NCBI RefSeq assembly: GCF_030272615.1
Contig: NC_081410.1
Span: 567,071,152 to 567,135,151, forward strand
Length of the DNA: 64,000 nt
Direction: 5' to 3'
DNA from: Cryptomeria japonica
Taxonomy: Eukaryota; Streptophyta; Pinopsida; Cupressales; Cupressaceae
Each line of letters starts with the position of its first letter. The stretch's first letter is position 1. The notes beneath the pieces were generated by a model that had not been told where the DNA came from, searched no databases, and saw only the letters and a list, made by a program, of their open reading frames with translations. This document shows, piece by piece, positions 11,740 through 23,794 of the stretch. Both the position numbers and the translations under genes were made by a program.

Positions 11740-13562
11740 TTACAAGCCTGAAGTATAAGCGACTCCTGTAGCTAGAATCCATGAGGTCCCAGAGATTAAT
11801 TGAGCAACTGTAAACTTGGCGGCTTCAGTGGCACTGCTGATCACATGAAACCCAGGCCAATTCACACGTTTTGACGTTCCTGCGCCACCTCCGCTGTTGC
11901 TGTATTCCCCGTAGTATAACGTGCTGAGAGCGAAATTGCCGTCCCATTCCAACCAACCAGAAGGGTCTATGTGATCGCCCAGAGTGGATTGCATAAACAC
12001 AGTGCGAGAGTATTCCCTCCACGGCCTCCCCAGGTATGTCTTGATGGACCCTTTCACAGCTTCGAGATCAGAAGACGCTGACACTATGCAATTCTGGACG
12101 GAAATTCCTGTGTTTTCATTAGGATCTGTTCTTGCCTGGGCAGTAATTGTGTTGATCTGGTTGCTCATGGGACGTCGGGCGATGATATTGCTGTTCTGAA
12201 TGACGACCGCAGCGTTGCCGAAGATGAAATCCACGGTCCCGTAGATATCAACTTCGCGGTAGAATTGGCGGAGGGAGTAGACATACAAAGTATCTTGGTA
12301 GCCTTTGATGCTGCACCGGTACACGGCCGACTGGTCAGACCCCACTCGAAGTGCCACGGCCTGGTGCTTCTCCGCCCCTGCCGTGTTCTCGAACGTCATA
12401 TCTCTTGCCACGAATCCATTGCCAGAAACAGCTGCAAGTGCACACAAAAACACACAAATACAAAATCAGTCACAAAATTCATTTGGGCGAATTCTAAACT
12501 ACTATCTCCTGGTTTTGAAGTCTTACCCACAGTTGCAGTTTTGAAGGTAGTGACGCCGTCTTGGACGCTCTTGCTTCCAGTCACAACAGTTTTATCCTTG
12601 CCGTCTGCCACCAACATCAAATTGCTTATCTTGTTGGATATGTCGATGTTCTCCTTGTAAGTTCCCGCCTTAATGTAGATGATGTATCTCTTGCTGCTCT
12701 GCTCAGGCACAGCGTCGATTGCTTCGGCGATTGTTCGGTAGTTGCCGGAACCGTCTTGGGCTACCACAGCATTCGCTTGGCTGGCCGGGCTTGAGGCCTG
12801 CAATAGCTTGCGATCTCCCGCTGACAGCCATTCGGGAAATCCATCTTTACTTTCACGGCCACGGTTGGAATGGAAATCTCCGTTGTTTACAGATAGCAGG
12901 CGGCGGTTGTTAATGGTCGTGGGAGGCAAAGTGGAGAGCTTGAACATGGAGAGCGAGTTGCTCACTAATTCTGACAAATTCACGGCTCTGGACGACAGGA
13001 GAGCCCTGATGGGATTGGTGGCACTCAAATTGAGATCACGAAATCCGTTCAAGCAGGTTTCCTGGTTTGTCAGAGCTGCACTCAACCAAATGGGGGAGTC
13101 TGTGTCTAAGGAACCGTTGTTCGAGCAGACGTTGAGACGATCGATGGTATCTTCGAAGAGCTCCAAACAATCTTGCCAGGCCGCGCGCTCTCTTTCATTC
13201 ATCACATTGTTTTGGAGAGTGAGGGCGAACTCGTGGGCTTTCTGAGCCCTTTGCAAGCTCACTTGGAAAGCGAAGTTAGTGAGATCGTTAAGCTTGGCGG
13301 TCTGATAAGCAGGATAGGAAGCCATGGACGAGATACATCGCTCGGGATAACGGGCTTTGCTACACGCCGAGTTCGCCACTTTGGAGACCGTTCTCCAAGC
13401 ATGACGATGATGATGAGCGCTGTAGTTTGAGCCCACAGAAGCACTGACTGCCACAAACACGAGGGCGGCCACAACGAGAATTGACGTCAGAGCAACTACC
13501 ACGCCTCTGCTTTTCGAATTTTCTGCTTTCTCTTCATCAACTCTGGCATAACCAATCTTCAT
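11740..13562 (-). CDS. Pectin methylesterase with N-terminal inhibitor-like pro-region (type I PME)
   Basis: Removes methyl esters from homogalacturonan in the cell wall, giving free carboxylates and methanol (EC 3.1.1.11). Exon 1 is 13562-12527 and exon 2 is 12431-11740, joined across a 95-base GT-AG intron; together they give 576 codons including a TAA stop, so 575 aa, normal for type I. Order: a short cytosolic start; a membrane anchor at about residues 20-43; an inhibitor-like pro-domain at about 57-215 with Cys67 and Cys76; two basic processing sites, RRLL (220-223) and RKLL (251-254), where subtilases usually cut; then the catalytic domain. The family motifs are all present: GTYKE (300-304), QAVALR (Gln369), YQDTLY (Gln391, Asp392), DFIFGN (Asp413) and LGRPW (Arg481, Trp483), so the enzyme should be active. 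The start is the first Met in frame, ahead of the anchor. There is no counterpart in copy B. Codons and CpG content look host-like, not transposon-like. Confidence 0.96.
12432..12526 (-). other. PME intron
   Basis: On the minus strand the donor is GTGG|GTAAGA and the acceptor is TTGCAG|CTGTTT. Splicing restores T-V-A-V-S-G-N-G, the usual continuation of the PME domain. Reading through instead meets stops soon after. The phase is 1 (the alanine codon is split). Confidence 0.93.
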
Positions 13563-13691
13563 TTTTGTTAAGCCAATGCTTCTGTTGTTTCACAGGCGAG
13601 AACAGAATTCGAATTGTAAGAAAGCAAGCTTAAAGCTTCCAGGGAGAAATGTAATGGATGGTTTGAATCTCCAATGTGCCAAGCGTCACAC

Positions 13692-13698
13692 TTTATAG
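13692..13698 (-). promoter_or_regulatory. Candidate TATA box of the PME gene
   Basis: The minus strand reads CCTATAAAG about 130 bases upstream of the start codon, which would leave a 5' leader of about 100 bases. It is the best TATA-like match in the lost-in-copy-B interval. Inference from motif and distance only. Confidence 0.5.
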
Positions 13699-13699
13699 G

Positions 13700-15681
13700 A
13701 TGGGATTCAGTGACATAGTTGTAATCTACCGAGAATTGGACAATCAGTATTGAAACGATAACTCCGGTGGTGCCATGAAATTCTTATTCTCTTTTACGTA
13801 GCCAATTGCTTGTCGTAGATTTCCTTTTTCTCTTTTACTTCAATCTAAACTCTATTATTGTCAAATACAGCAGCTACGAGAACCAAGTATTCGACAGAAT
13901 CTCGTGCCGTATAAAATTAAGAGTAGCATTCAACGTTGATTTCTCATTGCGTTTGCACTGCATCATCGCCTACTTGGATTGAAAAAGCCTACAACAAGTT
14001 TGCAATATAGTTATATTCCATCAAGTAATTTGTACAAGACTCTCTGTAATCAAGTTGACCATAGATTAAGCATGTTAGCAGCCAGTTTAAAATCATGCTT
14101 TCCTTACACCATAATTTGCCCTAATTATGTCATGGAAGGGCTTATCGATCAGAATGTTCTTTCCTTAAACAGTTCTTTTCCTTATAATGTTATTGGTCAG
14201 CCCACGACTGCGTATACAGTTTTTTTCGTCAGCATAAATTAGGAAAGAAAAAATGTGTTGAACACTATAGACGAAATTCCTTTGACAGTTCACACTTCTG
14301 GATTCTGTTTACTTTTTCATCTCTATCGATTAGGTTGAATAGTATAAGGGAAATTTCCTCGACTGCGTTAGAAACACAAATTCTAATAGATGAGTTGAAG
14401 TTAAATTAAAAAAAAAGAATTGTCTTTCAATATAAGAGTAAGTTGTCTCAATGGGGAACACATCATTTTATGAATAAAGAAAAGAATCGGTTTGTTATTG
14501 CCGCAATCATTTTGATAATTTTGAACGTGAACGTTTCAAGAAGAAGAAATATATAACAAATCCTTCTGTCTATCGGTTGCTTGTTGCACCATAAAACCAT
14601 GCGGCTTCTAGTTCGATTTGTATTTAATAGTCTCAAGTTATATACGTCAGAAAAAACTTGTTGCAGTGACTTGCTCATTAGTAATATGTATGTGACTCAA
14701 GAGTGTAACATCATATTTAATGATAATGGATTTCAATAGAGTACACTTGGATAAAGACTTGATATATAAAAAATGACAAAGGAATGACTGTATATTAAGA
14801 ATCTTATGAAAAATAAAATTAAGAATGAGGATAAGATTAAAGACCAATATTTGACTAGATTGCTTGTGGGTTTAACTCAAATGAAAGCAGAAAATTATCA
14901 TTTCAAACTCTTAGGATGATAATAATTAAATATTTAATTTATTAACTAGATAAATGAAAATAAGAAGTTTCTAATTAAAAGATAAATTTAACTTGTGAGA
15001 AGATAATTATGAATTATTTAATTAATTTAATAGATTTATCAATGAGGAAGTTGCTAAGCTTGCCTTTATATACTCAACAATGATATGGAGTAGTAAAAAT
15101 GATGCATAGGACATGTCAAGAAAATATTAAATAAATGATTAAGGCATGCAATGATCAAGACAAATAATGATGAGAATAAATTACTATAATAACTTATTTG
15201 ATTAATAGAAAGTTTAACTAAGACCTTATAAAGGATATCTTCTCGAAGAACCGCACTGAAAAAAGAAACCACCACCTAAGAATATGAATTTTTTTTGGAA
15301 AAAATCATATAAACATATTCAAAAAGAGAAAATATGGAAATTTGATGATAAGGGTTCAAAATGTATCCTTTTCTCATATAGTAAATCTAATTATTATATG
15401 ATCTTAAGGAGAAAAGAATTTATATGTAGAGATGTCTTTTTTAAGAGTCTAACATTCTAATTTTTCATCATATTGATCTAATAGAATACAAAAATAATAG
15501 TGATACATAATTATATTCACCCAAAAAGTTTGAGATAAAATAATACAATATTAACGAATCAATAAAAGAACTAGAAGGAAAGCATGATCCAAATTCAATA
15601 TCATTATCTAGTACACTACTATAATGAGAAGGGAAAACACCCATCAAATCATAGGGCTACAAGTTTAGTTATGCATTAATA
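13700..15681. other. Upstream flank of PME; no gene recognised
   Basis: 13700-14098 is unique to copy A and keeps CpG dinucleotides, as expected of a gene promoter region. From 14099 the sequence is again shared with copy B (37693 onward). Short frames (87, 71, 66, 69 codons) show no domain. Confidence 0.6.
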
Positions 15682-15990
15682 ATATTTTTTCTACATGTAC
15701 TCATGAATTAATCTTTTCTAAGGAAGAAATAATAAAGAAAAATGATAAAGTGCTATTGATCAAGAGATGGATTTAATTCATCAAAACAAAGATATATTTT
15801 CTCCATGTTCTCATGAATTAATCTTTGCTAAGGAAGAAATAATAAAAGAAAAATGGTAAAGTGCTATTGATCAAGAGATGGATTTAATTCATGAAAATAA
15901 TACACAAGAAGTGGTATCATTAATTTTTGGTAAAGAAGATGTCAATTATAAATGGGTACCCAAAATTATCATAATCTTAACTTGTCCTTA
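15682..15990 (+). pseudogene. Scrap of copia reverse transcriptase with internal 110-bp tandem duplication
   Basis: The second half encodes, on the plus strand, SAIDQEMDLIHENNTQEVV followed within 20 codons by YKWVPK. This resembles the entry of the Ty1/copia RT domain, where the usual form is (W)..AMDEEI..I..N.TWELV...V..KWV.K. The part covering the start of this block is duplicated in tandem (15682-15791 and 15792-15900). Nothing of the rest of the element remains. It is shared with copy B at 39581, so it predates the segmental duplication. Confidence 0.6.
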
Positions 15991-16689
15991 TTTTTTATTT
16001 AATTATATTATAAACTAGCACAACAAAAGAAATTCAAAATATGCATTGAAGTTCTTGTAATATTAAATTTAAGGTTATCTTTCTAGTGTTGTTATTCCCA
16101 ATGAATCGTGCTATTGAATATCAAATAAATCTTGTTTTCTCATTTGTAGATCTATAACTTTTGTGTAGTGTAAATAATGTGTGGTTTTGACAGAAATATC
16201 TTGGATGCTTTAATTTGCATGCATTAAAAGTCTAGATAGGGAGTAATTTTCATTTAGATTTATTAGAGAGTTGTTCTAAATGGTAAAATGGGCACTATTC
16301 CTTTAGCTTTAAAGCTGCATCCAGTTTAGGTTAATTTTTTTTCTCTTAAGTTATCTTAATTTCAATTAAGTTCTTTTAAGGAAATGATTGGGACATGCCC
16401 TTGAATGGGTAAGGTGGTTTTTATATGCTAATTTAAAGTTTCAAGGTTGGGCAATTATATATAATAGATTACTTTACCATGTTTCAATAGCTATGATTAT
16501 GTGTTAATTTAATCTTTTATAGACATGACTCCAAAGTTGTTAATATTGATTATTAATATTCACAACTAATAAAATGTATTGTATAGATTTAAAAAATAAT
16601 AAATCATGAGATTTGTATTGGCCTACCAATAAAATATGATCTCATCATAACTATTTATTTATGAAAATTGCAAAGAGAAGTGATGCCTC
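15991..16689. other. No gene recognised; right end of copy A
   Basis: AT-rich sequence shared with copy B up to about 16665, where similarity stops just before the copia remnant. Confidence 0.6.
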
Positions 16690-17600
16690 CTCCAGCATGT
16701 CCTCCAAATTTGAAGGAGAAGAATGAGTAGACAATCTGAAAAGTCCTATAATGAAACCATCCTAGAACCATAAATTTGAAAAACCAAATATTTTCAATTG
16801 TTTTGAAGTTTTGGAATCTATGTGAACTATCAACTTTGATGTAGCGGGAGATAGGAGAATCATGAGTAGATCCACAAACCCATTAAGAGGAACCAAATTA
16901 CTCCTCACACCAGATGAAGGAGTCAAAGGAACATATGGATTGTTGTCATCATCAATGGAGTGATCAAAGGTAAACACCTTGGACTGATGATTAGCCCTAT
17001 CAACTACAAAAACCTTTCATGTGGGATGAGCAATGAACACTGAATGTGGAGTGAACTCAATTGTGTAGCCTTGTTTTTTAATCTGATATACTGATAGAAG
17101 ATTATGAGCGATGTTAGGAATTCAATGAACATTAACTATTGAACCTATACCTAAGCCATTATTACCAACAATAGCAACATGAACAAGTTGATTGTTTCCA
17201 ATCAAGAGTCTATCTTGAAGTGGTTCTCCAAGAAAACATGGAATCATGGAATAAACTTGATAGGTTAAGTGAATTAAAGCTCTTGAATCAATAATCCATC
17301 CAACATACCTAGATGCATGAATGGTGATTCACCAAGGCATGATCCTTTGCATTATAATGAGGGGGAGTATCCTCATTTTTGGCAAAATAAGAATAAAATG
17401 AACTAGAAGAAGGAATAGAAACATGATTCTCCTTGATTAATTTATTTCACTCATGAATTTACACCTTCGTGTAACACTTATATTCAGCATGCCCCTCTTT
17501 CTTACAAAAGCCATATGTGGGTCTTTCCTTCTTATAGCAATTTTGTTCACTTTGCGCGAGTTTCTTACAAAAGGTACACGTGGATAACAATAGCTTTAGG
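16690..17600 (-). pseudogene. Ty1/copia gag-protease remnant
   Basis: Read from 17600 downward on the minus strand. First comes a pair of gag zinc-knuckle motifs: CTFCKK...EQNC, and GFCKKEGHAEYKC with its first Cys changed to Tyr. After a gap comes WIIDSRALIHLT at about 17290, a decayed copia protease site (normally DSGAS), then a NLLSVYQIKKQGYTIEF block typical of the protease-to-integrase stretch. It ends in a 71-codon open tail (16977-16762) containing an acidic HSIDDD stretch. At least three stops or shifts are present. Integrase and RT are missing. No LTRs were found around it. Confidence 0.7.
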
Positions 17601-18322
17601 AGAGCCATGGGCTAGACGAAGTGGTTCGAGATTTGCACTCTTTCGTACATACAAAAACTTACTCCACGTGACCAATAGAAACGTCTTCTATTTACACAAT
17701 CCACCAACGAAAAATTGGTCCGTTAACGAAAACCTACACAAAAATAGAACGTAAACTACTTTGAAATGGATCTTTGAATGTACGGTAGCAACTCTTTTTG
17801 GAAAAACTTTGGTTGAATTAGTTGCATGGATGGTCTGCCATTTTATTTATTTGAATTACAATTGAAGGAGACGTGAATTCTGGATATATGCCCCGTACGT
17901 TATGTATATTCGTCAACGACTAATGACAATTAATGTTTAGTCAAAACTATACAAAATGACTATAAATGTTTGACTCGAGTAACTATCTGGTCATGAAAAG
18001 CAGCGTGGACAAAGCCCGTAGTACGAACAGTCTTATACAAAACGCTTTAAACGAAATTAATAAGAAGAAGAATCTCCAGCAAATGTCTCTTGCAATATTA
18101 CAATCGCTGTGAAAATTCAACGTCCTCCCAGCTGTTGAGTTTGACAACGGGAGAGTTGAGGTTGAAGATAAAACAGAAAAGAAAATCTAGATTAAGTGAC
18201 AGTAACCAATCAAGAGTTTTAAGGAAATAAGAAAGCGTGTGAGTTATCTTGTCGAAAGGTTTAACAAAGATCGATTATCTAATTTTTGACTGATCGGTAA
18301 TTGCTCTTGGAACTCTTGTATT
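17601..18322. other. Orphan CpG-containing stretch, no gene recognised
   Basis: CpG dinucleotides are frequent here (for example at 17880-18150), unlike in the neighbouring repeats. Neither strand gives a frame with a known domain. The longest clean plus frame from an ATG near 17994 is about 40 codons. It has no copy elsewhere in the window. It may be a promoter or exon scrap of a lost gene. Confidence 0.4.
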
Positions 18323-19224
18323 ACTTATTACTCAACTTTCGATGGGTTACCCTGCTACCTCTTTGAGCGCGGCCCCCACTCGAAAACCACTCTTCCTTAT
18401 GACACAACACAACCTCCAAAAAAACCCCAAGACAAAACAAAAAAGTCAACTAACATGAGGAGTTCAAAAAACTAAACTTAAGGACAATATGATTGAACAA
18501 ACCTTCTACCATGGTTCAACCAATCGGAGGTGCGAAATGACCAACTAGTCTATCCAAAAAACAAGACCAAAACCACAATGAAGCGTGTATGACCACAACC
18601 AAAACTTAAACAGATCAACTTGCACAATAAACTGATATTCAACAACATGCCATCATGACACAAGAATGACTTTACCAAATCAACACCAAAAATTCACCAA
18701 ACAAAGTAAATAGTCAAACGAATCTACTTGCACTCTAAATCATCCATGTTAAGGAATCATAACAATCACTCAAAATATACTTAAAATCTAATGTCAACTA
18801 ATTGCAACTATTTCAATAACTGACTCTTTCATGATGATAAAATCCACATTAAGGAATAACACATCAAAGGGTTCCAAGTAAACATACACCCCAAATAACT
18901 TTGCCCAATACTTGATTTTAAACCACACACCTTAAAGGAATAACAACAACTCGTAGCCTATTAAACCATCATTTATAAACAAATATATAATCATTTCAAT
19001 TTAAGCCAAATTGTCTATAACAAATACGATTTGAATTCGAATTTCAAATTACTGTCAATAACATTTAAAATACTTTTGAAAACTAAGTTCAATATTTAAA
19101 TCAATATAATCTTTTCGAAATTAAAATCATTTCGACTAACAAAAATTGATGGTTATTCCTATAGCCTTTGTTTTCACAAAAATATTTACTATTATATCCA
19201 ATCAAATTTAACATTCTCTTCATA
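18323..19224 (-). repeat. Third copy of the LTR-like 0.9-kb repeat
   Basis: Aligns with 3272-4174 and with the copy-B equivalent. The start ACTTATTACTCAAC and the end CATTCTCTTCATA are shared. Both flanks differ from copies A and B, so this is a dispersed element copy, not part of the segmental duplication. Confidence 0.85.
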
Positions 19225-21097
19225 TAGCTAATTTAAAATACATAGTATAAATATATATTTATATATTCAATACTAAACTGATATTTCTTTTAGAAACCGA
19301 ATTTCCTCTATCACCATTTTCCAAATAAAAATTATAAATTATAAATATATATTTAAATTGAATTAAAAACAATATAAAATATTACGCATTGCACAGGAAT
19401 GTGATTTTGTTTTCACTGATTTTTTTTTGTTTTTTTACACAAAAAAACTCATTGCAACAATGCATTTCCAGCACATGTATTCAACTACTAAATTGGCCCT
19501 AACTCTAGGAGAACGGATCCGATTCAATCCACAAATGAAATTTTTATATATAATATCATTAATCCACATAATAATTTCACATTTAAAACATCAGATTCAC
19601 ATTTTTCAAAAAGTCTAAGGAGACAAATAACCAGGTTTTGGAGGCCATTCACCATTGATGGACCTCCAAAAACTCAAAAAATTAAAACTTTCCAAATCAA
19701 AAATTCCTTAAACCCCATTGGTTGATGAGTGAACAACATCACACTTTTGAAATAAAATTCACTTTCTGGGCATACATAAAAATTTGGGCAGCGTTTCCCC
19801 AAAGCAACTCTCATTTTAAAAATTGAAACATACAAATTCATATCTAAAGTAAAATTGAATTTTCAAGTTGGAGAAAGGTTCTAAATCCATTTGCTATCCA
19901 TTTGCAACAAGAATTACACAATTTCATAAAGAATCAAAGAATAAAATCAAATAAAACTCACTTTCAAGTTGAAGAATTTCAAAATGAAACATGGAGCCAA
20001 AGACTCTGAAAGAACTCACGAAAATTGAGTAGCAACAAAAGTTTTCCCACTCAAATCCAACAAGCTCCTACCCACAAAATCTCTCCACGCAAATCCTTCT
20101 GAATAAAAAATTCAAAAATCCATTGTAGGGTTGGAAATTTCAAAAATTTGGAAAATAATACTGATTGTTCAAAAATACATCACACAGATTTTATTCCACC
20201 ATATGGTGATAAATAAATACTCTACTTTTGTTAGCTTAATAGAATTTGATTTATCAAATTATAAAAACAATGTTCTTTTTTAAAAAACAATTACTCAAGC
20301 TAAATATAATTGAACTTTCACTAATAATTCAACATTCACTCTAACTTAGACAATTAAAAAATATTTGATTAATTAATTAACCACAAAAATGATTCTAATA
20401 TAATCTATTCTTAATTCCCTTTAATCAACAAAACACATATTAAATTCCCATTAACTACTCAAGAAGAGAATAATAAACACACAAAACGCCCACAATTGAG
20501 CAAGGCTACGGTTAACACTAGGACCTTAGAACTACCTCCTCCACTTCCATTAGGTTAATTAAGTACGCTCAGACCTGTGGAACCAAGTGGAGACGATACC
20601 TCATACCTACACAGTACTTGTACCTATAATTTCCCACATCATCGAACCACACATATATATATACACAAACACGATAAACATACTGGTGAAGGAGAATCAT
20701 GACGTTCCATGTCTCACCGAAATGAGTGAAGAAAAATCATCTCCTCACACCCCATACACTTTCACACAACATGACAACATATACATAAATCAACTTGCGC
20801 ATAACGTAAATGTGTTAGTTCATCATTAGTAACACAAATAAACTTAACATTTTATCATTTATAAAGTACAATGCAAAAGCAGAGTTTACAACTACTCAGC
20901 AATAAGAAATATTGTATATTCAATATCTATACCTCAATGTAAAATAACACATAATCATATGCACCTAGTCACATTCCAGAGCATAACACCAGAATAACAC
21001 ACCACAATCACCATAAATCAACCATCCATGTAAGCTATAGAAAAGTCAACCTTTGTCAACGAGGTCAAAAAGGTCTGAACAGGGTAGGGTTACTACA
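19225..21097 (-). repeat. Probable gypsy-type LTR, U3 end at 21097
   Basis: On the minus strand the sequence starting at 21097 reads TGTAGTAACCCTACC and is directly preceded by a G-rich polypurine tract, the signature of a 3' LTR. The other LTR end was not found, so the left limit is only where the shared repeat begins. The region is non-coding; an 80-codon plus frame at 20587 has no domain. Whether 18323-19224 belongs to the same LTR is likely but unproven. Confidence 0.55.
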
Positions 21098-21110
21098 TTC
21101 TCCCCCACTA
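21098..21110 (-). promoter_or_regulatory. Polypurine tract
   Basis: The minus strand reads TAGTGGGGGAGAA immediately before TGTAGTAACCC. This form is common in plant Ty3/gypsy elements, and it defines the LTR edge at 21097. Confidence 0.65.
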
Positions 21111-22290
21111 GGGTTCGACTGAATCCTGGAAGTCGTAAGGCTAGGATGGAAAATCAAGAACATCTAAGTCATCACAGTCATATATCATAACCCAAAATCA
21201 TAACTCAAATTAAGGATAATTGCAATCCATAAAATCAATATAATAATGTATAGAAATCAACGTCCAAGTCATCTAACTTAACAAAAAGATTTCCCTCCAT
21301 TACTATATCAATTAGTTAACATTGAACAATCTTCCTTGTACATTCCTTAATTAGACAAATCAATGCATTAAAAGAGTTACAACAAGATTCATTATCTCTA
21401 ATTACCTAGATTATGCATACTAACATCTTATTCAACTTCTAGGAACTACTATACTAACATACATTCACACAAGAAAAGATCTTCTATAGAAATCCTTATC
21501 CAAAAATATACATCATATTTTATAGAGAATAATAACTTAGTCTAGATCAAATCATGGAAACATTTATTTTACATCAATAAGCATCATAAAATGATATTTA
21601 CATGTCTACTGCAACATCCTAATTATATACACTTCTCTGCATTACCAGGTTAAGCACAACATACTCTCAAATTGAACTTTAAAATTCAGTCATAACATAT
21701 TTCACACTACCTCTAAGGTACATAATGCATACAAATTAAGGGAATAAAGGTTTAGGGTACAAACTCACATCAATAACAACATCAAAACTTCATTCTTGAT
21801 ACAAGATACAACCTCATACAAAAGAACAAATGAATATATAATTACCTACATTCAACCATCTACTGTCTACTTGATTCAATTAGAACTCTTGTAGGCTTTT
21901 CAAACACTCAATGAGCCATAAGTCTACAGATCTTTGATAATTATCTAAAGCTGCCACATTATTAACTAGGTCCAATTCACACATCTTTCTACTACATCTT
22001 ATAATTCAAATGATTTCAAACCAATTTCATCAAGGAAAAAACACTAATTTCCTTAACTAATCTCGTTATTTAATTAGTTGCCTCATTATGCCTAGAATCG
22101 CTCTTTGTGGTGTTCTCCCTTAACCCACTATAAAAGGTTCAAGTAAAGGTGATAGATATAATACTTAACACATAGCTAGGGCCACCCATTACAAACATTC
22201 AAAATGACCATTAGAGATCTCAAAAGAACGTCATCCAAATGATGATCGCCAAATATGATGATAAATAAGAAAAATGCCAAAAATTTCGAC
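21111..22290. other. No gene recognised
   Basis: If the LTR call is right, this should be the 3' interior of a gypsy element on the minus strand. No RT or integrase motif was found in it. It ends where copy B begins. Confidence 0.5.
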
Positions 22291-23794
22291 AATCAACAAA
22301 TTTTTATTTTAATCTTATTTAAATCGCCAAAGAATTTATTTTATTAATTTTTTTAACAATATTTGATACATGATTGGATCAAATTCAACAACATTTAATA
22401 ATTTATTGTTGTAATCCAAATTAATTCACCAATAATATATCATAATTATTAGTTACTTTAAGGTTATATCAACATTATATCAACATTTTTTTGTTTCCAC
22501 CATTGATTTAAAATATAATCTAATGACTCTCATTGTATTCCATGAGGTAAAATGTACCTATAAGCTATAATGCTCGTGAGGTTTAAAATTGCTTTTGAAT
22601 TGTTGACTTGAATGAAAACCAATGGTCTAAAAGCAATTTTTAGCCCTATGAGTATTACAAATTATTTGTAAATTTTATCTCACAAAATAGAAAGAGGGCT
22701 ATTAGATTGTTTTAATTTAATGGTAGAAACCAAATAAAGTATAGTCTAACTCTTAAACTTATTAATGATTTCAACCTTCATGGCTTTACTTTTTTTATAA
22801 AAGATTATTTTTAAATGAAAGGAAATGAAATATTAATTAATCCATACAATGATTATTTTCCAAGATTCGCCAATATTTTCTACCAAAAAAAATTGATATA
22901 AACAAATTCGCCAATAAAATTAAATTTTTTTTTATAAAAAGGAAAGATTTACCAATAAACATTATTATTATTATTAGAAAAAAATAAATATTCGCCAATA
23001 TTTTATACAATTTTATACAAGAAAACAATGCACATATAATCACACATTAGGCACTAATCATCAATCAGGAAGAGAAATAACTGAATACACCTGTTACACA
23101 CGTTTAGGGTTTTCAGAAAAGAGTGAGTTAAATAAACAGAACATGAAACATCTAAGATCTTCAAGATCCCAAGCGTTAATCACAAATATACATCAGAGAG
23201 AGAAGCATACAACAAAAGGAATATATATTGCACACCACACTAAGGGCAACAGTTACACCAGAGATCCCAGTGTTCATAACCCTTGAATATGATACCATGT
23301 GTAATTCTCCGCCAAGAAACTTGAAAGGAAACAACTACAAACACTCGAAAAGAATACAAATAATTTTTTTTAATAAGAACACACTAATGTACAAGATATA
23401 CATTGCAATAAAAGTTTCACTAGCGAAAAACTTAAAACAAAATCCTAAAAGGTTTCCAACGAAGATTACTCGATTAATCCAATGAACATTAAGGTGCGTT
23501 AATCCAATTAACAATGAAATTGATCAAACCTACTCATGATAGAATGATTAAATTCCACAAGAGATTAAACTAAGCATGAATGAATATATTCATATGTCAT
23601 TTGATACATTACATCGCTAAATCTACATTCATCATAATCCATATTACTGCATTTAAATTAATAACTTCATACATACAATTAAGATTAATATCACCTAAAT
23701 TACATTATACAGTTTGACCATAATACCATTCATACATCCAAAATTAAAAGGAACCAGATGAACAAATACACCATACAACACCAATTGATATCAA

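Larger units (their letters stand above)
1..16665. repeat. Segmental duplication, copy A (left edge outside window)
   Basis: Position 7 onward matches 22297 onward, 1745 matches 23017, 3981 matches 25272, 8968 matches 30259, and 14099 matches 37693. The order and direction are the same, and identity is about 95-97% by eye. The match continues to about 16665/40592. Copy A holds the PME gene; copy B does not. The left boundary cannot be placed because similarity already exists at base 1. Gaps between the copies are listed separately. Confidence 0.93.

Noticed and set aside
12265-13245. Plus-strand open frames of 131, 167, 79 and 77 codons opposite the PME gene
   Set aside because: They are antisense shadows of the GC-rich PME exons; no domain, and the opposite strand carries all PME motifs.
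17515-17754. 79-codon plus-strand frame
   Set aside because: Its first part is antisense to the copia zinc-knuckle remnant, and the rest has no domain.
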